NCBI RefSeq assembly: GCF_003025615.1
Contig: NZ_PYMJ01000006.1
Coordinates: 124,001-188,000 of the forward strand
Source of the DNA: Photobacterium frigidiphilum
Lineage (GTDB): Bacteria > Pseudomonadota > Gammaproteobacteria > Enterobacterales > Vibrionaceae
Reading direction: 5' to 3'
DNA: 64,000 nt
The notes beneath the pieces were generated by a model that saw only the letters and a list, made by a program, of their open reading frames with translations, was not told the DNA's origin and ran no database searches. Of the stretch, positions 41,993-51,343 are shown piece by piece; within the stretch, counting starts at the first letter, position 1, and each line of letters starts with the position of its first letter. Both the position numbers and the translations under genes were made by a program.

Positions 41993-42636
41993 GTGTTCGA
42001 GATCGTATCGTCACTGTTTTTACTTAACAGCTCCCACTGGTTATACGTTTTGCTGCCTAGTTGATACAACAAACAATTATGTTGCAGTAAATCTTCAGGT
42101 TTATTCGGTGAGCCATATGCCGCAATATAGTCAGGTGAAGCGCAAATTACACGGTCGACTGTGGCTAATTTAAACGCGACCATTGTTGAATCTTCAGGCT
42201 GCCCATAACGTAGGGCAACATCGACTTTATCCATATAGAAGTCAGCCAGCGAATCACCAATACTGAGTTGAAAACTGAGTTTAGGGTTGTTATCCATGAC
42301 TTCGTCTAACCACGGTAAAATAAGATTACGGCCTAAATCAGAAGAAACAGATAAACGCACTTCACCCGCTATTTCTCCCTTCATTTCCGAAATTGATGCT
42401 TTGGCATCATCCAGCGAATTCAGTGCTTGGCGGCAATGAAGTAAAAAACGCTCACCTTCAGCGGTAATACGTAACTGACGTGTCGAACGAATAAAGAGTT
42501 CGGTGCCCAATTGTTTTTCAAGTCGTTTGAGGGCGGCACTCGCTGCCGCTGGGCTAATGTTGAGCTGCACTGCAGCGGCAGTAATATTACCGATATCGGC
42601 GGTTCGCACAAAAAGCTCAAGGTCTGCTGTATTCAT
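41988..42636 (-). pseudogene. N-terminal fragment of the LysR regulator interrupted by the prophage
   Basis: Encodes the LysR helix-turn-helix (LELFVRTADIGNITAAAVQL, then SPAAASAALKRLEKQLG) and about two thirds of the effector domain, and then runs into prophage sequence and a stop at 41983-41985. The start at 42636 has ATAGGTG seven bases ahead. It is divergent from the oxidoreductase at 42823, the normal arrangement for a LysR regulator and its target. The truncated product keeps its DNA-binding and dimerisation parts and could still bind the operator, but lacks its C-terminal third. Confidence 0.88.
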
Positions 42637-42734
42637 GGTAGACACCTATTATCAATATTATTTTGAAAAAGTTTAAATCATTATACTGTTTTTAATTAGG
42701 TCATTCTCTTCTATTATTGCTTTAACAATAATAT

Positions 42735-42795
42735 ATACCTAAGGCACCTCAAGATGCAGGTCGCTGAAATGAGCACCATGAGGTAACTTGGGTAT
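42735..42795. repeat. Intergenic palindromic repeat, copy 1
   Basis: Begins ATACCTAAGGCACCTCAAG and ends AGGTAACTTGGGTAT, with the core GTCGCTGAAATGAGCACC. A second copy is at 54587-54641 with two differences over the 30-base core. It lies in the LysR-oxidoreductase gap. Confidence 0.65.
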
Positions 42796-42822
42796 AGCCC
42801 TCAAACATTAAAGAGAATAGCC

Positions 42823-43890
42823 ATGAAAGCCATCGGATACTTAGAAGCGAAAGCCATTGATCAACCAGATGCACTATTAGATATCGAGTTACCGATGCCG
42901 ACGGCAACAGGGCGAGATGTATTGGTTAACGTTAATGCGATCTCGGTTAACCCTGTCGATACTAAAATTCGTCGTAATGCTCAACCGAATGAAGGTGAAC
43001 ATAAAATTTTAGGTTGGGATGCTGTCGGTGAAATTGTCGCGATTGGTGATGATGTAGAGCACTATAAGGTGGGTGATAAAGTATGGTATGCCGGTGATAT
43101 TACGCGTCAAGGTACCAATGCTGAATACCATCTTGTGGATGAACGCATTGTAGGTAAGCAGCCATTAACATTATCTAATACAGAAGCCGCAGCCTTACCG
43201 TTAACGGCAATTACGGCTTGGGAGCTGCTGTTTGATCGCCTTGGGTTTGATCTCCTTGGATTTAACGTGATTAACCATGCGGCTTCAGACCAATCTTCCA
43301 ATGAAGCAAATAAATCGACAGACACTCGTCTACTGATCGTGGGTGCATCTGGTGGTGTAGGTTCAATTTTAACGCAATTAGCGGTTAAGTTAACGAATGC
43401 GACAGTGATTGGTACTGCTTCACGTAAAGAAAGCCAAGCATGGGTAACAAGCCTTGGCGCTGATTATGTAATCAACCATTCGAAATCACTCACAGAAGAG
43501 CTGGCACGCATTGGAATCAGCGATGTTACGCATGTCATTAGTCTTACACACACAGATAAACATTTTGATGAGATTGTCGAAGCACTTGCACCTCAAGGGC
43601 AATTGGCACTGATCGATGATCCCCAAGAACCGATAGACATTATGAAGTTGAAGCGTAAGTCGTTATCACTTCACTGGGAGTTAATGTTTACACGTTCAAT
43701 GTTCCAAACGGCTGATATGGATAAGCAGCGCCAGTTATTAAACGCAGTCTCTTCATTGATTGATGATGGTGAGTTAGTCACAACTCTAGGGCAGAATTTT
43801 GGCAAGATAAATGCTGAAAACCTTATAAAAGCGCATGCTTACATAGAATCAGGTAAGTCAATCGGTAAAGTGGTTCTAGAAGGCTTCTAA
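42823..43890 (+). CDS. Zinc-type alcohol dehydrogenase / quinone oxidoreductase-like protein
   Basis: 355 residues: a GroES-like N-terminal domain (DVLVNVNAISVNPVDTKIRR, LGWDAVGEIVAIGDDV) and a Rossmann NADPH-binding domain (LLIVGASGGVGSILTQLA). It lacks the catalytic zinc ligands of true alcohol dehydrogenases and fits the NADPH:quinone reductase subfamily. It is divergent from the disrupted LysR gene, its likely regulator. The physiological substrate is unknown, possibly quinones or other electrophiles. Confidence 0.82.
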   Translation: MKAIGYLEAKAIDQPDALLDIELPMPTATGRDVLVNVNAISVNPVDTKIRRNAQPNEGEHKILGWDAVGEIVAIGDDVEHYKVGDKVWYAGDITRQGTNAEYHLVDERIVGKQPLTLSNTEAAALPLTAITAWELLFDRLGFDLLGFNVINHAASDQSSNEANKSTDTRLLIVGASGGVGSILTQLAVKLTNATVIGTASRKESQAWVTSLGADYVINHSKSLTEELARIGISDVTHVISLTHTDKHFDEIVEALAPQGQLALIDDPQEPIDIMKLKRKSLSLHWELMFTRSMFQTADMDKQRQLLNAVSSLIDDGELVTTLGQNFGKINAENLIKAHAYIESGKSIGKVVLEGF

Positions 43891-43953
43891 TCTACTTTGT
43901 TTCCTATTTGGTCTATACGCTTGCAGCATTGAAAGAATACATAATTATAAAAC

Positions 43954-44008
43954 GGCAAGGTGGATGATCTTATACTCTAGCGAGTAATCATTCTGCCTTG
44001 CCATTTTA
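43954..44008. terminator. Bidirectional terminator between the oxidoreductase and ynjF
   Basis: GGCAAGG (43954-43960) pairs with CCTTGCC (43996-44002), with inner GATGAT/AATCAT pairing, and is followed by ATTTTAATTT. It lies between convergent genes. Confidence 0.7.
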
Positions 44009-44044
44009 ATTTATTAGTTAATTAGTTACTTGGTTTGATTATTA

Positions 44045-44674
44045 TTAATTAACTTCTATTTCAGGTGTATCTTTCAAGGTGTGATAACCCGCCCAGATAC
44101 GTGTAGCCGTTGTGATCCAGCATAATGTGCCGTACACCCATGCGATGATTGCAAAGTATTGTGGGAATAAGCAGAACAGTACAAAGCAGGCAATGGTTTC
44201 TGTGCCTTCCGTTAATCCTCCGATGTAGTACAAAGATTTTTGCTTATAAATAGGGCTTTCGATGTTTCGCTTTCCAGCCATTATGGCAAAAGATAGAAAA
44301 CTTGAGCCAGTACCAATAAACGAAAATATCAAGAACGCACCAGCAACGGCGTTTGCACTGGGGTCTGCTAATACAAAGCCAAATGGCACCATCGAATAAA
44401 ATAGAAAATCTAATGTAATATCGAGAAACCCACCGCAATCTGTAATGCCTTGCCGACGTGCAATAGCACCGTCTAAACCATCAAATATTCGATTGATAAC
44501 GATGAATGTAAGTGCCCAATAATACTCTTGCAGCATAAGGGATGGTAAGGCAAGTAAGCCAATTAAAAAGCCGGTTAACGTTACTTGGTTAGCTGTAATC
44601 CCGAGTTTATCGGGTAGGGCTGCCAGTGTTTTAAGCGGCCAACGAATAACTTTAACAGCATAGCGATCAAGCAT
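44045..44674 (-). CDS. ynjF: CDP-alcohol phosphatidyltransferase-family membrane protein YnjF
   Basis: 209 residues with the complete CDP-alcohol phosphotransferase motif D-G-x2-A-R-x8-G-x3-D-x3-D in FDGLDGAIARRQGITDCGGF followed by LDITLD. Multiple membrane helices. It matches E. coli YnjF along the length, including IGTGSSFLSFA and YYIGGLTEGTETI. The reaction would attach an alcohol to a CDP-diacylglycerol-type donor; the product is unknown. It overlaps ynjD by eight bases. Confidence 0.87.
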   Translation of the reverse strand: MLDRYAVKVIRWPLKTLAALPDKLGITANQVTLTGFLIGLLALPSLMLQEYYWALTFIVINRIFDGLDGAIARRQGITDCGGFLDITLDFLFYSMVPFGFVLADPSANAVAGAFLIFSFIGTGSSFLSFAIMAGKRNIESPIYKQKSLYYIGGLTEGTETIACFVLFCLFPQYFAIIAWVYGTLCWITTATRIWAGYHTLKDTPEIEVN

Positions 44675-45326
44675 TGGCTAACCCTCGATCATTGTCGTTC
44701 CATGGCCAGCGTAAAACCAGTCCATTTTCAGGGATATCGTCATCGTCATGTGTCACCATTAATGCGGGAATATTCTGCTTCTTAATTTGCTCAAAAACAA
44801 AAAGCCTGAATTCAATGCGTAAGGCTTTATCGAGTTTACTAAAGGGTTCATCTAACAAAACCGCTTTTGGCTTTGCTAGTAATGTTCGCATTAAACTGAT
44901 TCTTGCGCGTTGTCCTCCCGATATTTCGTTAGGCATGTTAAAGGCGATATCGTGTAATCCTATGCGTGTCAGAGTCTGAATTGCTTCGTTCTTTCTGTTT
45001 GATCCTGTGATCGTTCGGGGTAGTCCAAAGGCTAAATTTTCCCACACGTTTAGATGAGGAAATAGCAAATCATCTTGAAATAAGATCCCAATTTGACGCT
45101 GGTCGGGTTCAAGATCATTCATGATCGTATTATTAAGCTGTATTTGACCTTCTAAGGTGAATACTGGACTTAAATGACCAGCTATAGCACTTAATAAGCT
45201 AGATTTACCGCAGCCGCTTGGCCCCATTAATGTCATCACTTCACCGTTATTAACATTGAAGTTGATAGAAGAAATAAGCGGTATATTAGCGTTATTTATA
45301 GTGAGGTTTTCCACAGATAAGGTCAT
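44667..45326 (-). CDS. ynjD: ABC transporter ATP-binding protein YnjD
   Basis: 219 residues: Walker A GPSGCGKSS, signature ISGGQRARISLMRTL, Walker B AVLLDEPFSKLD. The start at 45326 (MTLSVENLTI) is chosen because it gives the length of E. coli YnjD. It overlaps ynjC by 35 bases. With YnjC and YnjB it forms a complete importer of unknown substrate. Confidence 0.88.
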   Translation of the reverse strand: MTLSVENLTINNANIPLISSINFNVNNGEVMTLMGPSGCGKSSLLSAIAGHLSPVFTLEGQIQLNNTIMNDLEPDQRQIGILFQDDLLFPHLNVWENLAFGLPRTITGSNRKNEAIQTLTRIGLHDIAFNMPNEISGGQRARISLMRTLLAKPKAVLLDEPFSKLDKALRIEFRLFVFEQIKKQNIPALMVTHDDDDIPENGLVLRWPWNDNDRGLANA

Positions 45327-47049
45327 CCGTGTTGGTACTCCGTGTTTGTCGTTTAATCGATTGTGTACGACGGGAAAAGTTACCCGAATAACGACTGGCA
45401 ATCAGTGCCAAAGTGAAGAAAATCAAAGGTAATAACCCTTGAAGTAAACCGTAAACAGCACTGACGCGACGATCTTGCCCACTGGCTAAAGCGACAGCTT
45501 CAGTGGTTAAGGTAGAAATACGTCCAGCACCTAAAATTTGTGTTGGCAGGTATTGCGCAAGACTTACGCTCATGCCGACAGCGATAGCTAACCAAATAGC
45601 AGGCATCATGAGAGGGCGTTTTACTTTCCACCACGTCGCCCATGCATTCATGCCTAAGCTACGGGCTGATTGATCGAGCCGGATATCATAGCTGCGCCAT
45701 GGGCCATCTAAAGACAGGTATAAATACGGGAAAGCAAATAGCACGTGGCTCCATATTACCCAAAACCAATAGTATTGACCTGAAATGAAATAGGTTGATA
45801 TTTGCATACCAAATAAAATAGAGAGTTGAGGAATAACCATTGGTAAAGCAATTAACCACGTAGGCAGCCCACGTTGATACTTTTGCCGGTATTCAAGACA
45901 ACCAATGGCTAAAATCAAAGCCAGACAAGCACTAATACAAGCCAGCATTGCACTGCTGGTGGCGAGTTCAATCAGTGTATTACTTTCTTGTAGCCAAAAG
46001 CGTGCACTGTACCGACTTGGTAGTGGATCAGGAAAACGCCAGCGTTGAGCAAAAGACCAAAGCAGTAAAACGGGAACAACCACAATCGGTACAATGAAAA
46101 ATGGCCAATGCAGTCGTCCACTTATGCCTGTGTGTCTCTTTCTTTTATTGCTTTTGGTCGTGAGGGGAGTTGTAGCCTGAGGGCGAAAAGCGCCAGAAAT
46201 CTGCCATTCACGTTTTATATCAAATGCAAACCACTCAATAGTACGTGCAAGTGCTAAAACACTGAAAGAAACAGTAAGAAGAAGTAACGCACCGACGGCT
46301 GCTCGGGTAATTAAAAGTAAATCAGGTTCGTTAAACCACTGCCAAACTAAAACTGCGAGTGTAGGGGGGCGTGTAGGGCCAAGAATTAACGCAATATCGA
46401 CAACTGATAACCCGTACGCCAATACGGCGTAAATAGGCATACGCATCTTAGGAAGCCATTGCGGTAATACGACTTTTAACCAGCTTTCATTATGGTTATA
46501 ACCTAAGCCTGCTGCGACGGCTTGCAATTGATTAACACGTATTTGGTGTAAAACAGACACACTCATTAAGAGTAAAAAAGGGGTCTCTTTTATCGCGAGC
46601 GCGAATAATAGCCCTATGCCGTAAGGATCTTGAATAAGGGTAAAAGCCGACGATGTATCTATACCGATACTTTCGAGTAATCTGAATAGCCAGCCTGTAG
46701 GCGCAAAGGTAAAAGCAAAGCCAATAGCAAATGCGACATGAGGTAATGCCAGCATAGGGGCAATTAAGTGCTCGATACGTTGCCAGCGAGGGCTATTCCA
46801 ATTAGCCCGAAGAATAAAAAAGCAAAGCGTTATCGCGAGTACAGTACTGCCAATACCCGTAAACAGCGTTAAAAAAATTGACTGAGAAAGCCCCGACCAT
46901 TGAAAAGCAGTATTAAAAGCAGAAAAGTTCGGTGTGTTTAAACCAAGGGCAGGTAACCAAGAAAAAGCAGGCAGTACAATACCCAATACACCGGGTATTA
47001 AAGGTAAAGCGCAAATAAATATTGTCACTAAGTACAGCAAACGAATCAT
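45292..47049 (-). CDS. ynjC: ABC transporter permease YnjC, fused double-domain type
   Basis: 585 residues with about 12 membrane helices and two binding-protein-dependent permease domains, as in E. coli YnjC. The two EAA loops can be read at KAAGLGYNHNES-like and RSLGMNAWATWWKVKRPLMM. Shape resembles FbpB/ThiP-type single-chain permeases. Downstream of ynjB with a hairpin between. Confidence 0.87.
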   Translation of the reverse strand: MIRLLYLVTIFICALPLIPGVLGIVLPAFSWLPALGLNTPNFSAFNTAFQWSGLSQSIFLTLFTGIGSTVLAITLCFFILRANWNSPRWQRIEHLIAPMLALPHVAFAIGFAFTFAPTGWLFRLLESIGIDTSSAFTLIQDPYGIGLLFALAIKETPFLLLMSVSVLHQIRVNQLQAVAAGLGYNHNESWLKVVLPQWLPKMRMPIYAVLAYGLSVVDIALILGPTRPPTLAVLVWQWFNEPDLLLITRAAVGALLLLTVSFSVLALARTIEWFAFDIKREWQISGAFRPQATTPLTTKSNKRKRHTGISGRLHWPFFIVPIVVVPVLLLWSFAQRWRFPDPLPSRYSARFWLQESNTLIELATSSAMLACISACLALILAIGCLEYRQKYQRGLPTWLIALPMVIPQLSILFGMQISTYFISGQYYWFWVIWSHVLFAFPYLYLSLDGPWRSYDIRLDQSARSLGMNAWATWWKVKRPLMMPAIWLAIAVGMSVSLAQYLPTQILGAGRISTLTTEAVALASGQDRRVSAVYGLLQGLLPLIFFTLALIASRYSGNFSRRTQSIKRQTRSTNTDDLICGKPHYK

Positions 47050-47137
47050 GTGTTTTCCGAAGCCTTACTAGCAACAATGTTATACAGAGAAAAAGACAGC
47101 ATAAACCGATTTATTACCCTTTCATTATAGTGAATTT

Positions 47138-47167
47138 GAGGTGCCGAACGTTATGTTCTGACACCTC
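47138..47167 (-). other. Hairpin between ynjB and ynjC
   Basis: GAGGTG/CACCTC with inner GAAC/GTTC. No T-run in the direction of transcription. Such hairpins after a binding-protein gene can protect its mRNA and keep the permease at a lower level. Confidence 0.5.
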
Positions 47168-47174
47168 GATTTTA

Positions 47175-48383
47175 TTAGTGACCGTAACGGCGTTGCCATT
47201 CTTGCTCTATGGCTGTTAACCAACTTGGGTGGGGTTCAGCAATGGGTTGAAACAGTGAAAACCCATGGCTTCCATTTTCAAGCGACTCTTCTTTTAATAC
47301 CGATGGATCGCCCCATATGCTGGTATCAGCTTTACGCGTTTGAGCTTCTGGACTTAATAAAAAGTTAATGGCAACTTGTGCACCTTCTTTAGCTGATGAA
47401 TTCCAAGGTACCGCTAAAAAGTGAATATTAGACAATGCTCCTTGCTTGAAAGCATAAGCTTGAGCGGTTTCTGTGAGTGTACCGTGTTCAATGGCTGCAT
47501 TTGCCGCATTAGGGTTGAATGTGAGTGCGAGCAATAATTGTCTATCATCAAGTAATTGGATCGTTTCAGTCGTGCCTGATGGGAAGCGTTTACCTTGCTG
47601 CCAAGCAACAGGGTGAAGTTGATCAAGATATTGCCATAAAGGGGCAGTAACGTTATCAAAAAGAATTTTATCTTTTTGAATATCTAGCGGTTGATAGAGC
47701 GCTGGCTTGTTGTCAGTTAATTCAATTAAAGCGGCTTTTAAGAAACTACTACCGTGAAATTCTGGTGGTTGAGGGTAACTCACCTTACCGGGAAATGCTT
47801 TAGCAAGGCTTAATAGTTCAGCAAAACTTTGCGGTGGATTATTTAACGTTTGCTTATCGTGAATAAAGACAAGCTGCCCAACCCCCCAAGGAGCTTCAAG
47901 CCCATCAGTCGATTCGGTAAAGTCTTTAAAAACGGGAAGTCGTTTATCAACTAACTCCCAGTTAGGCAGTTGCTCCACAAAAGGACCATAAAGTAGATTG
48001 CCGAGCTTCATTGAACGGAAATTTTCACCATTAATCCATACCATATCGACGCTGCCGTCACTATTTTTTCCTGCTGTTTTTTCTGCTACTAAACGTTGTG
48101 TTGTTTCAGCAATATCAGCGACTTTGACATGTTTTAGCGTGACGTTGTAACGAGACTTTAGTTCTTTGGCTGCCCAGCGCAAGTAGGCATTTATTTCTTG
48201 GCTTCCACCCCACGCGTTAAAGTAGACTGTTTGTCCGTCGGCTTTACTTTGTATTTGCTGCCACTTTTTTACTATTTCTGATGAATAGGTACTTGTTTGC
48301 TGTTCAGCATATGCAAAGTTCGATGCAAAAAAGCCAGAGGCTAACGCGAACGTTAACCCCAAAGCTGTTGTTAGTTTTTTCAT
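47175..48383 (-). CDS. ynjB: Periplasmic solute-binding protein YnjB
   Basis: 402 residues with a cleavable signal peptide (ending FAYA-EQQ). QTVYFNAWGGSQEINAYLRW and VDMVWINGENFRSMK are family-specific for YnjB, a group within the Fe/thiamine/spermidine binding-protein fold. The ligand is not known in E. coli either. Part of the ynj operon. Confidence 0.88.
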   Translation of the reverse strand: MKKLTTALGLTFALASGFFASNFAYAEQQTSTYSSEIVKKWQQIQSKADGQTVYFNAWGGSQEINAYLRWAAKELKSRYNVTLKHVKVADIAETTQRLVAEKTAGKNSDGSVDMVWINGENFRSMKLGNLLYGPFVEQLPNWELVDKRLPVFKDFTESTDGLEAPWGVGQLVFIHDKQTLNNPPQSFAELLSLAKAFPGKVSYPQPPEFHGSSFLKAALIELTDNKPALYQPLDIQKDKILFDNVTAPLWQYLDQLHPVAWQQGKRFPSGTTETIQLLDDRQLLLALTFNPNAANAAIEHGTLTETAQAYAFKQGALSNIHFLAVPWNSSAKEGAQVAINFLLSPEAQTRKADTSIWGDPSVLKEESLENGSHGFSLFQPIAEPHPSWLTAIEQEWQRRYGH

Positions 48384-48405
48384 TTTTCAGAATATCCTTA
48401 TTCGC

Positions 48406-50625
48406 TTAATGCTGCTCTTCTTCGAGCTTAGCTTGTGTGTTTGGTGCTGTCGGTTGCGTTATTTTTTGGCTTTTATCATTACGCATCCAAGTATGGTATT
48501 TCTTTACCCAAGCGAGCAATGTCTGTGGCGCATTGGCTTGTTTCCAAACGCCGGCAGTATATTTATTGGCTTCACTCATCGTAGGGTAAGGGTGAATAGT
48601 ACCGAGTATTTTGTTCAAGCCCAGCCCGTGGCGCATGGCTAGGGTAAATTCAGCTAATAGTTCACCCGCATTATTGCCTACAATCGTGACGCCTAAAATC
48701 TTATCTTTACCTTTAGGCGTAATCACTTTTACAAAGCCATAATCTTCACCATCAGTAATGGCGCGGTCAAGATCATCGATACCATAGCGTGTTACGTCAA
48801 ATTCAATATTGAGGTTTTCAGCTTCTTTTTCATTAATACCCACCCGAGCGACTTCAGGTGCCGTATAAGTTGCTGCCGGCAATACAGAATAATCGGCTTT
48901 AAATTTCTTAAACTGCCCAAATAACCCATTAACAGCAGCGTACCATGCTTGGTGAGCTGCGGCATGCGTTAGCTGGAAAGGCCCTGCTACATCGCCTACA
49001 GCGTAAATGTTAGGGTATTTAGTCTGTAGATAATCATTAACATCAACAGTGCCACGTTGCGTGGTTGTAATACCAAGTTCTTCAAGACCAAACCCTTGAA
49101 CGTTTGCTACACGACCTAACGCCAACATTACAGCATCAAATTCAACGATAACTTCTTCACCATTGTATTCTAGGTACGCCCGTTGAATACGTGTTCCGTC
49201 TTCTGCTGCAATAGATTCAAAGCGTGTGGCTTTGTGGTTGAGTTTAATATCAACCCCATCTTTGTGCATGCTCTCTTTAACGAGCAGAGATGCGTCGGTA
49301 TCTTCACGAATGAGCAGTTGCTCTGCCATTTCAACCAAGGTAACGTCACTGCCTAAACGGCTAAAGCTTTGGGCAAGTTCGCAACCAATAGGGCCACCAC
49401 CTAATACAAGTAACTTCTTCGGTTGTACTTTTAACGACCAGATAGAATCAGACGTTAAATAATTAACATCTTGTAAGCCAGGGATACCTGGAACAAGTGG
49501 ACGAGCACCTGTCGCGATCACAATGTTACGCGTTGTAATACGTTGACCGTTAACCTCAACTTCCCACGGTGACAGAATCTGAGCTTCACCCGAAATGCAG
49601 TTAACCCCCAATGAAGAGTAACGCTCTACAGAGTCATGCGGTTCAATTTTATCGATCACGTTATGAATACGTGACATCACTTTTTCAAAGTTAACCTGAG
49701 GCTTATCGGTAGTAATACCAAACTCATGAGCTCGAGAAATCTCTGCCATGGTATGGGCTGCACGAATAATGGCTTTGGAAGGTACACACCCTGTATTGAG
49801 GCAATCTCCCCCCATTTTATGGCGTTCAATAAGCGTAACTTCAGCTTTAACAGCCGCAGCAATATAAGAACTCACTAAACCACCTGCGCCTGCACCAATC
49901 ACCACCATATTTTGGTCGAATTTTTCAGGACGTTTCCAATTGGCGTATACACGACGTTGAGTAATGATATTCATAATGAATTTCGCTATTAAAGGAAAAA
50001 GGCCCAGAAGAGCAAGAGACACTAAAACAGGGGCTGAAATAATCCCGCTTAGTGATTCAATTTCACCAAGCTGTGTACCCGCATTAATGTACACCGCAGT
50101 GCCTGCCAGCATGCCGAGTTGACTGACTAAATAGAACATACGTGTACTAATGGGTGTTAACCCCATAAGTAAGTTCACCAAAAAGAATGGGAACACAGGA
50201 ATTAAACGCAGTGTGAAAAGATAAAAAGGACCATCTTTTTCAATGCCTGCATTGATTGGGGCAATTCTGTTACCGAATTTAGCTTGTACCCAATCGCGTA
50301 ATATAAAACGACTGAATAAAAAGGCTAACGTTGCGCCGATAGTACTCGCGAAAGAGATTAATAATAGGCTCCACCAAAAACCAAACAGAGCGGCACCAAG
50401 TAGCGTCATTATTGCAGCACCCGGTAACGATAGGGCAGTGACAAGAATGTAAACCGCAAAGTAAACGAGACTTGATAAAAATGGCTTTTCGGCAATTGTA
50501 TCTTGTAGCGCTAATTGCTGTGCCTTAGCTTGTTCAAGAGTGAAGTATTGGCTTAGATCAAATGCAAACCAAAGCCCGATAAGGATCATTAATGTGACAA
50601 GCAGTACGACTTTTTTTCTATCCAT
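48406..50625 (-). CDS. Fusion of TVP38/TMEM64 membrane protein and FAD pyridine-nucleotide-disulfide oxidoreductase
   Basis: 739 residues. Residues 1-225 form a DedA/TVP38-like membrane domain (LSLPGAAIMTLLGAALFGFW, LIPVFPFFLVNLLMGLTPIS). Residues 240-715 are a mercuric-reductase-like flavoprotein: FAD-binding GAGAGG (244-249), redox-active Cys275 and Cys280 in GGDCLNTGCVPSKA, a second NAD site GGGPIGCELAQSF, and the dimerisation domain ending in GTIHPYPTMSEA. It lies in the ynj operon between ynjA and ynjB. Similar fusions occur in marine bacteria. The substrate is unknown; a membrane-linked disulfide or metal reduction is plausible. Confidence 0.85.
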   Translation of the reverse strand: MDRKKVVLLVTLMILIGLWFAFDLSQYFTLEQAKAQQLALQDTIAEKPFLSSLVYFAVYILVTALSLPGAAIMTLLGAALFGFWWSLLLISFASTIGATLAFLFSRFILRDWVQAKFGNRIAPINAGIEKDGPFYLFTLRLIPVFPFFLVNLLMGLTPISTRMFYLVSQLGMLAGTAVYINAGTQLGEIESLSGIISAPVLVSLALLGLFPLIAKFIMNIITQRRVYANWKRPEKFDQNMVVIGAGAGGLVSSYIAAAVKAEVTLIERHKMGGDCLNTGCVPSKAIIRAAHTMAEISRAHEFGITTDKPQVNFEKVMSRIHNVIDKIEPHDSVERYSSLGVNCISGEAQILSPWEVEVNGQRITTRNIVIATGARPLVPGIPGLQDVNYLTSDSIWSLKVQPKKLLVLGGGPIGCELAQSFSRLGSDVTLVEMAEQLLIREDTDASLLVKESMHKDGVDIKLNHKATRFESIAAEDGTRIQRAYLEYNGEEVIVEFDAVMLALGRVANVQGFGLEELGITTTQRGTVDVNDYLQTKYPNIYAVGDVAGPFQLTHAAAHQAWYAAVNGLFGQFKKFKADYSVLPAATYTAPEVARVGINEKEAENLNIEFDVTRYGIDDLDRAITDGEDYGFVKVITPKGKDKILGVTIVGNNAGELLAEFTLAMRHGLGLNKILGTIHPYPTMSEANKYTAGVWKQANAPQTLLAWVKKYHTWMRNDKSQKITQPTAPNTQAKLEEEQH

Positions 50626-50633
50626 GAAACACC

Positions 50634-51233
50634 TCAGCTGTTTGAGTCACGTTCAGTTTGTGTCGACGTTGACGGTGTGTTGCTATCATCCATTTGTATT
50701 GGTAGTGAGCAAAAACCTTGTGCAGGTACATCGAGTGCAGTATTAAATTTTGCGGATAGATTTTGAAAAGCTACCAAGGCTGTTAATTCAACAATAGTAT
50801 CTTCATCAAACGACAGCTTTAAGTCGTTAAGCATTTCTTCAGTAACTTTCTGACCTGTGATCGTCATCGCTTCAACATAAGTAAGCACTATACGTTCTTG
50901 CTCAGAAAATTGATCGCTGTGTCGCCACTGTGCTAACGCTTTGATTTTATCAACCGAATCACAGCGTTCAGCAAGTTTCATTCCGTTGACATCAACACAG
51001 AAGGTGCAGTCATTCAATTGTGAAACACGCACGCAGACTAATGAACGGATAACGGGAGTAATAGGGGATGATTTACGATCTAGAACGCCGAAGAAACCCG
51101 CGACGAGCCAAAAGAGTGCAGGCTTGCGCCCCCAAAGTAGGGCTGGGTTTAAGACTTCACCATAATGACGCTTTTGAAGCCAAAGTAGTGGCTTGATGAG
51201 AAATGAGTAATTTTTCTTGGTTGAAATACGCAC
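50634..51233 (-). CDS. ynjA: AhpD-like carboxymuconolactone decarboxylase-family protein YnjA
   Basis: 199 residues, closely matching E. coli YnjA: LQKRHYGEVLNPALLWGRKP, VIRSLVCVRVSQLNDCTFCV and the C-x-x-C pair in CTFC, the alkylhydroperoxidase D-type active site. The final 30 residues are a Ser/Thr-rich tail not usual in the family. It is probably a disulfide reductase or peroxide-linked protein and starts the ynj operon, eight bases ahead of the reductase fusion, which could be its redox partner. Confidence 0.85.
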   Translation of the reverse strand: MRISTKKNYSFLIKPLLWLQKRHYGEVLNPALLWGRKPALFWLVAGFFGVLDRKSSPITPVIRSLVCVRVSQLNDCTFCVDVNGMKLAERCDSVDKIKALAQWRHSDQFSEQERIVLTYVEAMTITGQKVTEEMLNDLKLSFDEDTIVELTALVAFQNLSAKFNTALDVPAQGFCSLPIQMDDSNTPSTSTQTERDSNS

Positions 51234-51343
51234 TAGTGGCCCTTATCAAAGTTGTAAATATGGTTTTTATACCAAACTAACAACAAAGACCGAGAACCCT
51301 ACGAAAATATTTCAATAAATGCTAAAAATATCTTAAAAAACGT

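Noticed and set aside
8185..42017. ACTGT at 8185-8189 and 42013-42017 as the target-site duplication
   Set aside because: It also joins the LysR fragments in frame, but the element ends would then be CA...TC and not inverted repeats. The CATCA copies 5 and 25 bases away give TG...CA ends and matching 26-bp inverted repeats, so ACTGT is a coincidence.
42823..43890. Oxidoreductase gene as phage cargo
   Set aside because: It lies outside the right phage end and duplication, and has the usual divergent arrangement with the interrupted LysR gene.
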